Made by a program: the position numbers and the translations under genes
Notes under the pieces: model-generated
The model's database searches: none
What the model was told of the DNA's origin: nothing
What the model saw: the letters and a program-made list of their open reading frames with translations, nothing else
Shown here: positions 54,601 to 63,066 of the stretch, piece after piece
How positions within the stretch are numbered: position 1 is the stretch's first letter
Layout of the letters: every line of letters begins with the position of its first letter
Assembly: GCF_023205015.1 (NCBI RefSeq)
Contig: NZ_CP096258.1
Span: 868,001 to 932,000 of the forward strand
Direction of reading: 5' to 3'
Length of the DNA stretch: 64,000 nucleotides
Source: Providencia rettgeri
GTDB lineage: Bacteria; Pseudomonadota; Gammaproteobacteria; Enterobacterales; Enterobacteriaceae

Positions 54601-54867
54601 ATTAATCCGCGCCTAGTCAATAAGGTTCATGAAGGTCGTCCACATATTCAAGATAGAATTAAGAATGGCGAATACGATTATATCGTGAATACTACAGCAG
54701 GGCGCCAAGCCATTGAGGACTCAAAATTAATTCGTCGCAGTGCATTGCGTTATAAAGTCCACTATGACACGACGTTGAATGGTGGGTTTGCCACTACGAT
54801 GTCGCTTAGTGCAGACCCAACCGATACGGTAATCTCTGTACAAGAAATGCATGCATTGATTAAATAA
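51646..54867 (+). CDS. carB: Carbamoyl phosphate synthase large subunit
   Basis: 1073 residues, the same length as E. coli CarB. Two homologous ATP-grasp halves ([20 protein letters not shown] at the start; [16 protein letters not shown] near residue 565), then the C-terminal MGS-like allosteric domain. Binds bicarbonate, ammonia and two ATP to make carbamoyl phosphate. SD GGGAG, 15 bp after carA. Confidence 0.98.
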   Translation: [1073 protein letters not shown]

Positions 54868-54888
54868 TTATTTAATAAGTAGCTATAT

Positions 54889-54921
54889 AAGCCTCAGTAT
54901 TCAATCTACTGGGGCTTTTTT
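54889..54921 (+). terminator. carAB terminator
   Basis: Stem AAGCCTCAGTA / TACTGGGGCTT followed by a T run, 21 bp after the carB stop. Confidence 0.88.
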
Positions 54922-55016
54922 ATTGCTATTCTATAAAGCCATCTCCTGAAGAGAGGGAAATTGTCTGCTGATATAATGGATAAGATGGAATTTTAATAAA
55001 AAGTGCAAAGTGGTGA

Positions 55017-55047
55017 TTGACTCTCACGTAACGTGAGGCACTAACCT
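55017..55047 (+). promoter_or_regulatory. MerR-type promoter/operator
   Basis: TTGACT (55017-55022), 19 bp, TAACCT (55042-55047). The overlong 19-bp spacer is typical of MerR-family targets. It contains the dyad CTCACGT-A-ACGTGAG (55023-55037). It lies directly before the MerR-type gene, indicating autoregulation. Confidence 0.8.
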
Positions 55048-55071
55048 TAGTCGCAATTACAGGAGGAACAT

Positions 55072-56097
55072 ATGCTATTTCAAGTTGGTGAGATCGCGGA
55101 AAAAACAGGATTAACCATCCGTACACTTCATCATTATGAAGAAATTGGCTTATTGGTACCAACTGCAAGAACCGATGCAGGTTATCGGCTTTACAACATG
55201 CAATGCATAGAGCGTTTAACGCAAATTCAATTGTTACGGCAAGTTGGAGTCAAACTGAAAAACATCGGTGAATTACTGGATGGTCGGAGTGGAAATATGA
55301 CGAGTTTGCTGCAAGAGCGAATTGCATTATTAACGGAACAAATGGAGCAAATGGCGACATTACGTAATCGATTAGAGCAATTACACAGGCAAATGCAAAC
55401 GGGGAATACTTTAACTCAGGCTGATTGGTTTTCTGTATTGGAGATGATGTCGATGTTTGATAAATATTTTACCCCTCAAGAATTGGAACAATTGCCATTA
55501 TATACGGCGCATACGCTGAAAAACCAAGAGTGGCAACAGCGCGTAGCAACGGTAAGTAAGCTGATGGAACAAGGTGCAACACCTCAATCTACAGAGGTGC
55601 AACAAATTGCACATGAATGGATGACAGCGTTAGAAAGAGATACTGGAGGAAACCCTGATTTCTTTGCGCGCTTGAATCAAATTCATTTATCGGATAACAC
55701 GTTAGCATATTCATCAGGCATTTCTGTCGCAATGATCCAATTTGTTGCAGAGGGTTTTAGTGAATACCAATTATCACTATTTAAACCCCATTTAACCGCG
55801 GAACAATTTGCTTTTGTTCAGCAACATTATTTTGCATCAGGACAGGTGTGGCCTGAGTTAATTGCGGGTTTATATAATGCATTAAAAGCCCAAAAATCCC
55901 CAGATTCACCTGAAGTGCAACAATTAGCACAAACATGGTTAACGATGTTCAACCAGTTTACTGGGGGAGATCCTGAGCTACAAGAGAGAATTCGGGCTAT
56001 TTATCGTGAAGATCCCAATATTTCTCAAGGGACATGGATGACTGCAGAAATTGGTCAGTACTTATTTTCTGCTATTAGCAGTTTGATGACGGAATAA
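55072..56097 (+). CDS. MerR-family regulator with two TipAS-like domains
   Basis: 341 residues. The N-terminal MerR HTH (VGEIAEKTGLTIRTLHHYEEIGL; 1-70) and a coiled-coil linker (about 80-115) are followed by two similar helical TipAS-like antibiotic-recognition domains, about 125-225 and 230-340. The second contains VQQLAQTWLTMFNQFTGGDPE, echoing VQQIAHEWMTALERDTGGNPD in the first. The layout matches TipAL and the albicidin-binding AlbA of Klebsiella. SD AGGAGG and its own 19-bp-spaced promoter precede it. Probably senses or sequesters a peptide-like antibiotic; the ligand is unknown. Confidence 0.85.
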   Translation: MLFQVGEIAEKTGLTIRTLHHYEEIGLLVPTARTDAGYRLYNMQCIERLTQIQLLRQVGVKLKNIGELLDGRSGNMTSLLQERIALLTEQMEQMATLRNRLEQLHRQMQTGNTLTQADWFSVLEMMSMFDKYFTPQELEQLPLYTAHTLKNQEWQQRVATVSKLMEQGATPQSTEVQQIAHEWMTALERDTGGNPDFFARLNQIHLSDNTLAYSSGISVAMIQFVAEGFSEYQLSLFKPHLTAEQFAFVQQHYFASGQVWPELIAGLYNALKAQKSPDSPEVQQLAQTWLTMFNQFTGGDPELQERIRAIYREDPNISQGTWMTAEIGQYLFSAISSLMTE

Positions 56098-56101
56098 ACC
56101 A

Positions 56102-56125
56102 AATGGCCGCTAACTCGCGGCCATT
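56102..56125. terminator. Hairpin between MerR-type gene and yghB
   Basis: Stem AATGGCCGC / GCGGCCATT with a 6-nt loop between convergent genes; no clear T run. Confidence 0.65.
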
Positions 56126-56136
56126 ACTCGGTTATA

Positions 56137-56814
56137 TTATGATTTTTCTTTGCTACTCGAGAGTGCTTTGCGGTGTTTCCAGTACATTACAATTGAGCCG
56201 ATTAGGCCACTAACCAGTAAGATAACTGGAATAATCATCAGCGCACTAATCACAATTTGCTCGTGTTCTTTCACAAAAGGAATTTGGTTTAGGGCATACC
56301 CTAAGGTGACGATCAAACCAACCCATAACAAACCACTTAACCAGTTAAAAAACTGGAAACGGCGGTGACTTAATTCAGATAACCCAGCAAGCAAAGGTAA
56401 TATTGTTCTGACAAATGCAAGAAAGCGCCCTATAAGTAGCGCGTATAAACCTTGCTTATTAAACATATTGTTTGCTTTGGTGTGATATTCCTCAGGGATT
56501 TGCGCTAACCAGCGCTTCACAACCTGAGTTTCACTTAACCATCGGCCTTGTAGAAAACCTATCCAACACCCTAAGCTTGCAGCGACTGTGAGTAACAATA
56601 TAGTCGGAATAAAGTGTAAGACCCCTTTAGCAATCAATGCACCTGAAAGGATCAGCAAGGTATCACCAGGTAGGAAAGCAGCGGGTAAAACGCCATTTTC
56701 TAAGACAATGACAACAAAAAGTACGGTATAAATAACCCAAAGCACTTCAGGGTTGGAGAGTTTAAGGAAATCGTGGTTCCAAAGTGCAAGTACGATTTCG
56801 CGTAGGACTTCCAT
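56137..56814 (-). CDS. yghB: DedA-family membrane protein YghB
   Basis: 225 residues. DedA/SNARE-associated family: ENGVLPAAFLPGDTLLILSG and GRFLAFVRTILPLLAG are diagnostic, and FFNWLSGLLWVGL matches YghB more closely than YqjA. Multi-pass inner-membrane protein needed for envelope integrity and thought to act in undecaprenyl-phosphate or phospholipid handling. Downstream of metC on the same strand, as in E. coli. Confidence 0.92.
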   Translation of the reverse strand: MEVLREIVLALWNHDFLKLSNPEVLWVIYTVLFVVIVLENGVLPAAFLPGDTLLILSGALIAKGVLHFIPTILLLTVAASLGCWIGFLQGRWLSETQVVKRWLAQIPEEYHTKANNMFNKQGLYALLIGRFLAFVRTILPLLAGLSELSHRRFQFFNWLSGLLWVGLIVTLGYALNQIPFVKEHEQIVISALMIIPVILLVSGLIGSIVMYWKHRKALSSSKEKS

Positions 56815-56917
56815 AATTATTCCTGTATTTGCGTAAAAGCGAATTTCTTATTGCCTATATTACAGGAAAAAAAGAGCCCAAGTTTGATTTGTTTGAAGAA
56901 TTAATCATTTAGTAGGG

Positions 56918-56954
56918 TAATTGCAGGAAGCATTTAACATTGCTCCTGCAATTA
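56918..56954 (-). terminator. metC terminator
   Basis: Stem TAATTGCAGG-AGCA / TGCT-CCTGCAATTA with one bulge, between the metC stop (56972) and the yghB start on the minus strand. Confidence 0.65.
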
Positions 56955-56971
56955 ATAGACTGATTTTTAAT

Positions 56972-58156
56972 TTAAATTCGCTCGAAAGCTAATTGTAAGT
57001 CATGGATTAAATCATCAGTGTGCTCTAAACCAATATGCACGCGGAAGAAGGTTCCTTCTTTTGGTGAAAAATCATACTGCCGCATATTGAGTAAATCTTC
57101 TTTTTGGTATCCCAAAATCAGCGACTCAAAACCACCCCATGAATAACCCATTTTAAAGTGATTAAAATTATCAAGAAAAGCGGTAAATTGCTCAGTGGTT
57201 AAGCGTGATTTTAGTTGGAAAGAGAACAGCCCATTAGAACCTGTAAAATCACGGATAAAGAATTCATGACCTGGAGAATTCTCAAGTGCAGGGTGAAATA
57301 CTTGTTCAACTTCAGGGCGTTGTTGCAGCCAATTAGCAACTTGTAAACTATTAATTTGATGTTGTTTTAGTCGAGTTGCTAATGTGTGGAGCCCTCGATT
57401 AGCCATATAAACGGTATCTGGATCCGCGGTTTGGCCTAGGAGGTATGAATTTTCACGTAATGTTTCAATACAGCGTTGGTTTGCCACCGCAAGGCCAAGC
57501 ATACCGTCGGAGTGGCCATTGATATATTTAGTTGCTGATTGGATCGACACATCCACATCAAATAATAATGGTTTAAGTAAGACGCCAGCTGCCCAAGTGT
57601 TATCAATCATAATCACAATTTCAGGGGATTTGACGCGTATAGCTTTCACTATTGCTGGTAAATCATGAACTTCCATGGTGATAGAGCCGGGGGACTCTAA
57701 AAATACAATCCGCGTATTGGGCTGAATTAAATCAGCAATATCCGTTCCGATGAGTGGATCAAAATACGTGGTTTTGACATTTAGCTTAGTAAGGATGTTG
57801 TCGCAAAAATTTTGCGTTGGATCATAAGCTGATCCAGTCACCAGGATATGTTCGCCAGCAGAAATAAACGACAAAATGGTATTGGTAATTGCGGCAGCAC
57901 CTGATGGGTAAAGGACGCATCCAGCACCTGCTTCTAATTCTGTCATCGCTTCTTGAAAAGCGAAATGTGTTTGTGTACCGCGACGCCCATAAAATAGTAC
58001 GTTATTTGCACGATGGCGAGTTGCATGACGTTTTTCTTCAAGGGTATCAAAAATAATAGAAGAGGCTCGCTGAATAACAGGGTTTACCCCTTTTTGTGTG
58101 TATTTGGGGTTCCGCCCAATATGGACTAATTGTGTTTCAGGTTTTATGTCTGCCAT
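56972..58156 (-). CDS. metC: Cystathionine beta-lyase
   Basis: 394 residues (E. coli 395). Cys/Met metabolism PLP family: PLP lysine in VSIQSATKYINGHSDGMLG, substrate-loop YGRRGTQTHFAFQEAM, and GYSWGGFESL near the C-terminus. Cleaves cystathionine to homocysteine, pyruvate and ammonia in methionine synthesis. SD AGGGAA. Divergent from exbBD; a single weak Met-box-like octamer lies upstream. Confidence 0.96.
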   Translation of the reverse strand: MADIKPETQLVHIGRNPKYTQKGVNPVIQRASSIIFDTLEEKRHATRHRANNVLFYGRRGTQTHFAFQEAMTELEAGAGCVLYPSGAAAITNTILSFISAGEHILVTGSAYDPTQNFCDNILTKLNVKTTYFDPLIGTDIADLIQPNTRIVFLESPGSITMEVHDLPAIVKAIRVKSPEIVIMIDNTWAAGVLLKPLLFDVDVSIQSATKYINGHSDGMLGLAVANQRCIETLRENSYLLGQTADPDTVYMANRGLHTLATRLKQHQINSLQVANWLQQRPEVEQVFHPALENSPGHEFFIRDFTGSNGLFSFQLKSRLTTEQFTAFLDNFNHFKMGYSWGGFESLILGYQKEDLLNMRQYDFSPKEGTFFRVHIGLEHTDDLIHDLQLAFERI

Positions 58157-58210
58157 GATTTTTCCCTACACAGAATATGAACTGGTTAAACTTAGAGGTA
58201 ATTTATACTA

Positions 58211-58218
58211 AGACGTTA
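58211..58218. promoter_or_regulatory. Possible single Met box
   Basis: AGACGTTA matches six of eight positions of the MetJ half-site AGACGTCT, 55 bp before metC. MetJ normally needs tandem octamers and the neighbouring one is poor, so this is weak. Confidence 0.25.
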
Positions 58219-58395
58219 AATGATCCTGATAGAAATGTAACTTGAGTATTCTTCAACTTTCAAACTGTAGGTAAATTTTATTTGTAATATTGGGAATGAA
58301 TATTTAATTGAACCGTGAATTATTAAGGAAAATAACCGCATAGTAGAGAAGGTCATGTTTGTCTAAACGCAAAAAAACATAAAAAAATCGCGAAT

Positions 58396-58414
58396 ACTAA
58401 TGATAATTACTATC
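58396..58414. promoter_or_regulatory. Fur box upstream of exbB
   Basis: ACTAATGATAATTACTATC matches 15 of 19 positions of the Fur consensus. It is located about 155 bp before exbB in the metC-exbB divergent region, consistent with iron repression of exbBD. Confidence 0.7.
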
Positions 58415-58568
58415 AATTCGCGCTGTGTTTGATATCATCAGCACCGTCTTTTTGAAAAGAGACGGACAGCGCGAGTCAAATTTCGCTTTTAAAGGTTAGT
58501 CGATGAATGGCACAATCATCGATATGAATTTTTTTATACAACACTAAAAAGAGAGTAAAGGCCAACTG

Positions 58569-59513
58569 ATGCGTAAACTAACAGCTTCTATTCTATTGGC
58601 GTTCGGCTTAATGGGTACGGCAGTCGCTGAAACCACACCTGCAACAACACCAGCTGCGTCTCAAGATACACCATCAACACAACCGGCAGTAAATTCAGCT
58701 GCACCAACAACTACGACACCAAGTGCTGAAGTTTCATCAGTACCCGCGGAACCTGTACAAGGCGAAGCCGTGAACACAACAGTTGTTAATGAAAACATTG
58801 AAATTGCAACAGAAGCACCAACGGGCGGTTTTGACCAAGATTTATCTGTTTGGGGAATGTACCAAGGTGCAGATAATATTGTTAAAACAGTCATGATAGG
58901 GCTTGTTATTGCTTCTGTTATTACTTGGGCAATATTTTTCTCAAAAGGTTTGGAAATTTTAGTTGCTCGCCGTCGCTTAAAAGTAGAAGCGAAAGCGATT
59001 TCTGAGGCGAAGTCACTTGATGAAGCCGTCAGTATCGCAGAAGGTTTCAAAACAAATAGCATTACGCGTATGTTATTAAACGAAGCCGTTACTGAGCGAG
59101 CGTTATCAGCAAATAGCGCTGATTTATCAGGCACAAAAGAGCGCACATCATTCCGCCTAGAAAGGGCAGTCGCTGCGATTAGTCGTTATATGGGCCGTGG
59201 TAATGGCTATTTGGCGACTATTGGTGCAATTTCTCCATTCGTCGGTTTATTTGGAACGGTCTGGGGGATCATGAACAGCTTTATCGGGATTGCTCACTCG
59301 CAAACGACTAACCTTGCGGTTGTTGCGCCGGGTATTGCAGAAGCGTTATTAGCGACAGCAATCGGTCTTATTGCCGCTATCCCTGCGGTTGTGATTTATA
59401 ATATTTTTGCTCGCATGATCAACAACTATCGTGGTCAAGTAGGGGATGTCGCTGCTCAGTCTGCGTTGTTGCTGGGGCGTGATCTTGATCTGGCAAATAG
59501 CAAAGCAAGGTAA
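58569..59513 (+). CDS. exbB: TonB-system energiser ExbB, long form
   Basis: 314 residues, about 70 more than E. coli ExbB. The extra part is an N-terminal signal peptide (MRKLTASILLAFGLMGTAVA) and a Thr/Ala/Pro-rich periplasmic stretch to about residue 85. The MotA/TolQ/ExbB domain follows: first helix near 110-130, and ATIGAISPFVGLFGTVWGIMNSF and ALLATAIGLIAAIPAVVIYN in helices 2-3. Forms the proton channel with ExbD that powers TonB. A Fur box upstream implies iron control. Confidence 0.95.
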   Translation: MRKLTASILLAFGLMGTAVAETTPATTPAASQDTPSTQPAVNSAAPTTTTPSAEVSSVPAEPVQGEAVNTTVVNENIEIATEAPTGGFDQDLSVWGMYQGADNIVKTVMIGLVIASVITWAIFFSKGLEILVARRRLKVEAKAISEAKSLDEAVSIAEGFKTNSITRMLLNEAVTERALSANSADLSGTKERTSFRLERAVAAISRYMGRGNGYLATIGAISPFVGLFGTVWGIMNSFIGIAHSQTTNLAVVAPGIAEALLATAIGLIAAIPAVVIYNIFARMINNYRGQVGDVAAQSALLLGRDLDLANSKAR

Positions 59514-59518
59514 TTATT

Positions 59519-59944
59519 ATGGCAATGCGTTTAGGTGACGAACAAGACGATAGCGGTGAAATGCATGAAATTAACGTAACACCTTTTATTGATGTTATGT
59601 TGGTTTTATTGATTATCTTTATGGTTGCAGCACCATTGGCAACAGTTGATATTAAAGTCGACTTACCCGCCTCGACAGCGAAGCCGCAGCCACGTCCAGA
59701 AAAACCTGTGTTTTTAACGGTAAAATCGGACAGCCAGCTTTTTATCGGTGACCAAGCTGTGACAAAAGAACAGCTTGCTTCCACTCTTGACCAAGCAACA
59801 AGTTCTAATAAGGAAACGACAATCTTTTTCCAAGCGGATAAGAGTGTTGACTATGAAACGATGATGGATGTAATGAATGCATTGCGTCAATCAGGGTACT
59901 TGAAGATTGGTTTAGTGGGAATGGAAGCAACATCCTCAAAATAA
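59519..59944 (+). CDS. exbD: TonB-system protein ExbD
   Basis: 141 residues as in E. coli. A short cytoplasmic start is followed by one membrane helix (FIDVMLVLLIIFMVAAPL) with the proton-carrying Asp near residue 25, then the periplasmic domain. 5 bp after exbB. Followed by a strong terminator. Confidence 0.97.
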   Translation: MAMRLGDEQDDSGEMHEINVTPFIDVMLVLLIIFMVAAPLATVDIKVDLPASTAKPQPRPEKPVFLTVKSDSQLFIGDQAVTKEQLASTLDQATSSNKETTIFFQADKSVDYETMMDVMNALRQSGYLKIGLVGMEATSSK

Positions 59945-59960
59945 GCTGATTAAGTTCTAT

Positions 59961-59998
59961 AAACGCGTTTTATCATTAAGGGTAAAACGCGTTTTTTA
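59961..59998 (+). terminator. exbBD terminator
   Basis: 12-bp stem AAACGCGTTTTA / TAAAACGCGTTT then a T run, 16 bp after the exbD stop. Confidence 0.92.
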
Positions 59999-60892
59999 TT
60001 ATCTAACAGTCCCTCAAGTTAAGTTCGTCGCTTTTTACACTCTCTTCGACATTATTTTTAGATAGCTTATCGGGTTTATTTAACTAATTAAATTTCATTT
60101 AAAGAATTTTATTCTTATTTGACGCTTTTTATTTGTAGTTTGATAGTGCGAATTGGCTATTGTATTCATTTTTTCACACTATTTCGGATATTTTTATTTG
60201 TATTTCTTCTAAATAATGATGAATTATATTAATTTTTATAATCAATAATTCTATGTTTTTCATTTTTTATCGTAGTTGCTTCTATGTAACATGACCTTTT
60301 TATTTATCTATATATTAGTTATATTAATTCATCACATTGGTTTTTTTGTTCTAAAATGCGAGTTAAATAGTATATAAATTCTAATTATTTTATCAATTAC
60401 GATGTAATGCGATGGAATACTTAATGAAAAATAAACCATGTTTATAATAAGGACTTATGTAAAACATCATTTTTAATCTATTTGGTATAATACCTTATTA
60501 ATTTAGTGGTTATTTTATATGGGAACATTAGTCAAAAAGTGATTGTTTATCATATATCTGGATTTTTTTACGTAGGGTTTATAGATGAATAAAATATGAC
60601 TACGTAAATACTATTAATGATTATAATTAAATAATATGTAAGTTTTATTAATGCTCAATATTTTTATTATTTCAGGAAATATATTTTAGGAATTACTTAG
60701 TATATTTAATTAATGTTAAATTTATTTTCAAAAATTGAAATAAATTACTTTGTAGAAAGAGTGTGAATAGTTTGTAATATCTTAATGATAGGTTAAATAT
60801 TTTGCTATCTTTTCCAAGGTTTTTCATTATCCAATTGATTTTAGTGGTTTTTATTGTTTTTTCTGTATCGGGATACGAAAATAAAAAAACAC

Positions 60893-60920
60893 TTGCGCAA
60901 CAAAAGTGTTGCGCTATAAT
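60893..60920 (+). promoter_or_regulatory. Orphan promoter with dyad operator
   Basis: TTGCGC (60893/4-60898), about 16 bp, TATAAT (60915-60920). The spacer is filled by the perfect dyad GCGCAACA-AAAG-TGTTGCGC (60895-60914... ends at the -10), looking like a repressor site. No gene follows directly. Confidence 0.45.
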
Positions 60921-60925
60921 GCAAT

Positions 60926-61266
60926 CAATAACATTTAGAAACACTTTTAAATACTTTATTATACTGAGTTATCTATTTTTATAATTTACTTAGCTAGGGA
61001 ATCAATAAGGCCAATGCTAATTTGGGAATAATACAAAGTTAGCGGATATTTAGGTCTTTACATTAAAAATAGATATAATTACTTAACAGGTAACTTAGTG
61101 AATGTATTTATACTGTGAGATAAGTGTTATTACTGGAGTCAAATGGGCTGACTACAGACTACGCATAGCAAGCGTCGCCGTAATACGGCAATTTCATATT
61201 ATACTCTTCTATAGATAAAATAAGACTACACTTCCAGCGCTATCATTGAGATAGCGCTTTTTTTTA
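60926..61266 (+). ncRNA. Candidate untranslated RNA
   Basis: Interval from the orphan promoter to the strong terminator at 61236-61266, without a credible reading frame. An alternative start just after TATACT (61109-61114) would give about 145 nt containing hairpin GCCGT-AAT-ACGGC and the terminator stem. I recognise no known sRNA family. Existence of the transcript is inference. Confidence 0.25.
61236..61266 (+). terminator. Strong terminator without an upstream gene
   Basis: Stem AGCGCTATC / GATAGCGCT with ATTGA loop followed by eight or more T residues, about 1.3 kb after exbD (which has its own terminator) and 200 bp before yedE. Confidence 0.88.
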
Positions 61267-61465
61267 TTGCTATCTATCTCTTTAAATCTGGTTGTGTTCA
61301 AGATCAATCTGCCTCTTGTTTTATGATGAAATAACTTCACGAAAAAAATTATCGGAGTATGATGTTGCCACTTCGCTGTGGGGATCGATATAAATACTTA
61401 TAACGATAATTATACAACGGCGAGTTTCTCTGCCAAGGTCTGGCGTGAATGAATTGGAAGTAACA

Positions 61466-62680
61466 ATGACTTGGTCTGATTTTAAATCTCGCTATCTCAT
61501 CGGTTTTTGGAAACCATTACCTGCAGTTATTGCCGCAGGTATCTTATCAACCTATTACTTTGGCTTGACTGGCACGTTTTGGGCAGTTACGGGTGAGTTT
61601 ACGCGTTGGGGCGGGCACATCATGCAATTATTTGGCGCTGAACCAGAGACATGGGGCTATTTTAAAGTTATTGGTTTCGAAGGTACACCACTGGATCGTA
61701 TTGATGGTGTGATGATTATTGGCATGTTTGCCGGTTGTTTTGCCGCGGCATTATGGGCCAATAATATTAAATTACGAATGCCTCAGCATAGGATCAGAAT
61801 TTTTCAAGCTATTTTGGGCGGTATTATCGCTGGATTTGGTGCTCGTTTAGCAATGGGGTGTAATTTAGCCGCATTCTTTACTGGGATCCCTCAATTCTCA
61901 TTACACGCATGGTATTTTGCTGTTGCTACTGCGGCAGGGTCATATTTTGGTGCGAAATTCACACTAATGCCAATGTTTCGCATCCCCGTAAAATTGAAAA
62001 AAGTTAGCACTGCATCACCATTAACCCAAAATCATGATGCGGCAAAAAGGCGCTTTAAACTGGGAATGGTGATTTTCACATTAGCGCTGGCTTGGGGCTT
62101 TTATACTTTATTAGATTCCCCTGTGATGGGCTTCGCCATTTTATGTGGTATCGGCTTCGGGCTATTAATTGAAAGAGCACAAATTTGTTTTACCTCTGCA
62201 TTTCGTGACTTGTGGATCACCGGACGCACACATATGGCGAAAGCGATTATTATTGGTATGGCAGTCAGTGCGATTGGTATTTTCAGTTATGTCCAGCTAG
62301 GTGCAACACCAAAAATTTTATGGGCTGGGCCGAATGCGGTCATTGGTGGGTTACTGTTTGGCTTCGGTATTGTGCTCGCGGGCGGTTGTGAAACAGGCTG
62401 GATGTACCGTGCGGTAGAGGGCCAAGTCCATTATTGGTGGGTCGGTTTTGGTAATATTATTGGCGCTACGGTGCTAGCTTATTACTGGGATGATTTAGGC
62501 CCTTGGCTAGCGACTGATTTCGACAAAGTTAATCTACTTGAAACCTTTGGGCCAGAGGGTGGATTACTGGTCACTTATGGATTATTAGCGGTGGCATTCG
62601 TGTTGATGTTGGTTTGGGAAAAACATTTCTTCCGTAAACGTACTCAAAAAACATCTAATGTATCCGTGGAGGTAGCATGA
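61466..62680 (+). CDS. yedE: YedE/TsuA-type sulfur (selenium) transport membrane protein
   Basis: 404 residues from the ATG at 61466 (MTWSDFKSRYLIGFW), which matches the E. coli YedE start; a GTG at 61445 would add seven residues. YeeE/YedE family with about ten or more helices and conserved Cys in AMGCNLAAFFTG, ERAQICFTSAFRD and GGCETGWMYRAV. Homologue TsuA (YeeE) imports thiosulfate; YedE is also linked to selenium metabolism. Overlaps yedF by 4 bp. Confidence 0.93.
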   Translation: MTWSDFKSRYLIGFWKPLPAVIAAGILSTYYFGLTGTFWAVTGEFTRWGGHIMQLFGAEPETWGYFKVIGFEGTPLDRIDGVMIIGMFAGCFAAALWANNIKLRMPQHRIRIFQAILGGIIAGFGARLAMGCNLAAFFTGIPQFSLHAWYFAVATAAGSYFGAKFTLMPMFRIPVKLKKVSTASPLTQNHDAAKRRFKLGMVIFTLALAWGFYTLLDSPVMGFAILCGIGFGLLIERAQICFTSAFRDLWITGRTHMAKAIIIGMAVSAIGIFSYVQLGATPKILWAGPNAVIGGLLFGFGIVLAGGCETGWMYRAVEGQVHYWWVGFGNIIGATVLAYYWDDLGPWLATDFDKVNLLETFGPEGGLLVTYGLLAVAFVLMLVWEKHFFRKRTQKTSNVSVEVA

Positions 62681-62916
62681 GTAAGAAAGACATTATCCCT
62701 GATTATCGTTTAGATATGGTTGGAGAGCCGTGCCCATATCCCGCAGTCGCGACACTCGAAGCGATGCCATCGTTGAAAAAAGGCGAAATTTTAGAGGTAG
62801 TCAGCGATTGCCCGCAATCAATTAATAACATTCCTCTAGATACGAAAAATTATGGTTATACGGTATTGGATATTCAGCAAGATGGGCCGACTATTCGCTA
62901 TCTAATCCAAAAATAA
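62677..62916 (+). CDS. yedF: TusA-family sulfurtransferase-like protein YedF
   Basis: 79 residues (E. coli YedF 77). SirA/TusA fold: DMVGEPCPYPAVATLEAM has the CPxP motif with the persulfide-carrying Cys near residue 19. Probably accepts sulfur or selenium brought in by YedE. Start ATG overlaps the yedE stop. Confidence 0.94.
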   Translation: MSKKDIIPDYRLDMVGEPCPYPAVATLEAMPSLKKGEILEVVSDCPQSINNIPLDTKNYGYTVLDIQQDGPTIRYLIQK

Positions 62917-62945
62917 CGGATACGCGAGATACCCGTTATACTTTG

Positions 62946-63053
62946 CGCCGCAGCGTTGTTGACTGCACTCACCGCCCCTAGTCACATACTTGTGTATGCT
63001 CCTAGGGTCTAACGCATTTGCCGCCTTGCGACAGCACAAACTATTTAGCGTAT
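62946..63053. repeat. Palindromic intergenic repeat, copy 1
   Basis: About 108 bp with core GTTGTTGACTGCACTCACCG then CCCCTAGTCACATAC, an inner palindrome around ATACTTGTGTAT and closing CCTAGGG. It is the better-preserved copy of a pair. GC-richer than the surrounding spacer, and looks like a mobile palindromic element (MITE/ERIC-type). The family was not identified. Confidence 0.65.
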
Positions 63054-63066
63054 TGGTCATAATTCG

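Larger units (their letters stand above)
59999..61465. other. AT-rich gene-free region exbD-yedE
   Basis: About 1.47 kb. No frame with an SD and recognisable product on either strand; a 60-codon frame at 60802-60984 begins with TTG and lacks an SD. Contains a perfect -10 with a dyad in its spacer (60893-60920), a second -10-like TATACT (61109-61114), a small hairpin (61177-61189) and a strong terminator (61236-61266). These could bound a non-coding transcript. Confidence 0.5.

Noticed and set aside
60693..60984. Short overlapping frames on both strands in the exbD-yedE gap
   Set aside because: Start codons are poor, no SD, composition mirrors the AT-rich spacer, and the + frame runs through the promoter-like dyad.
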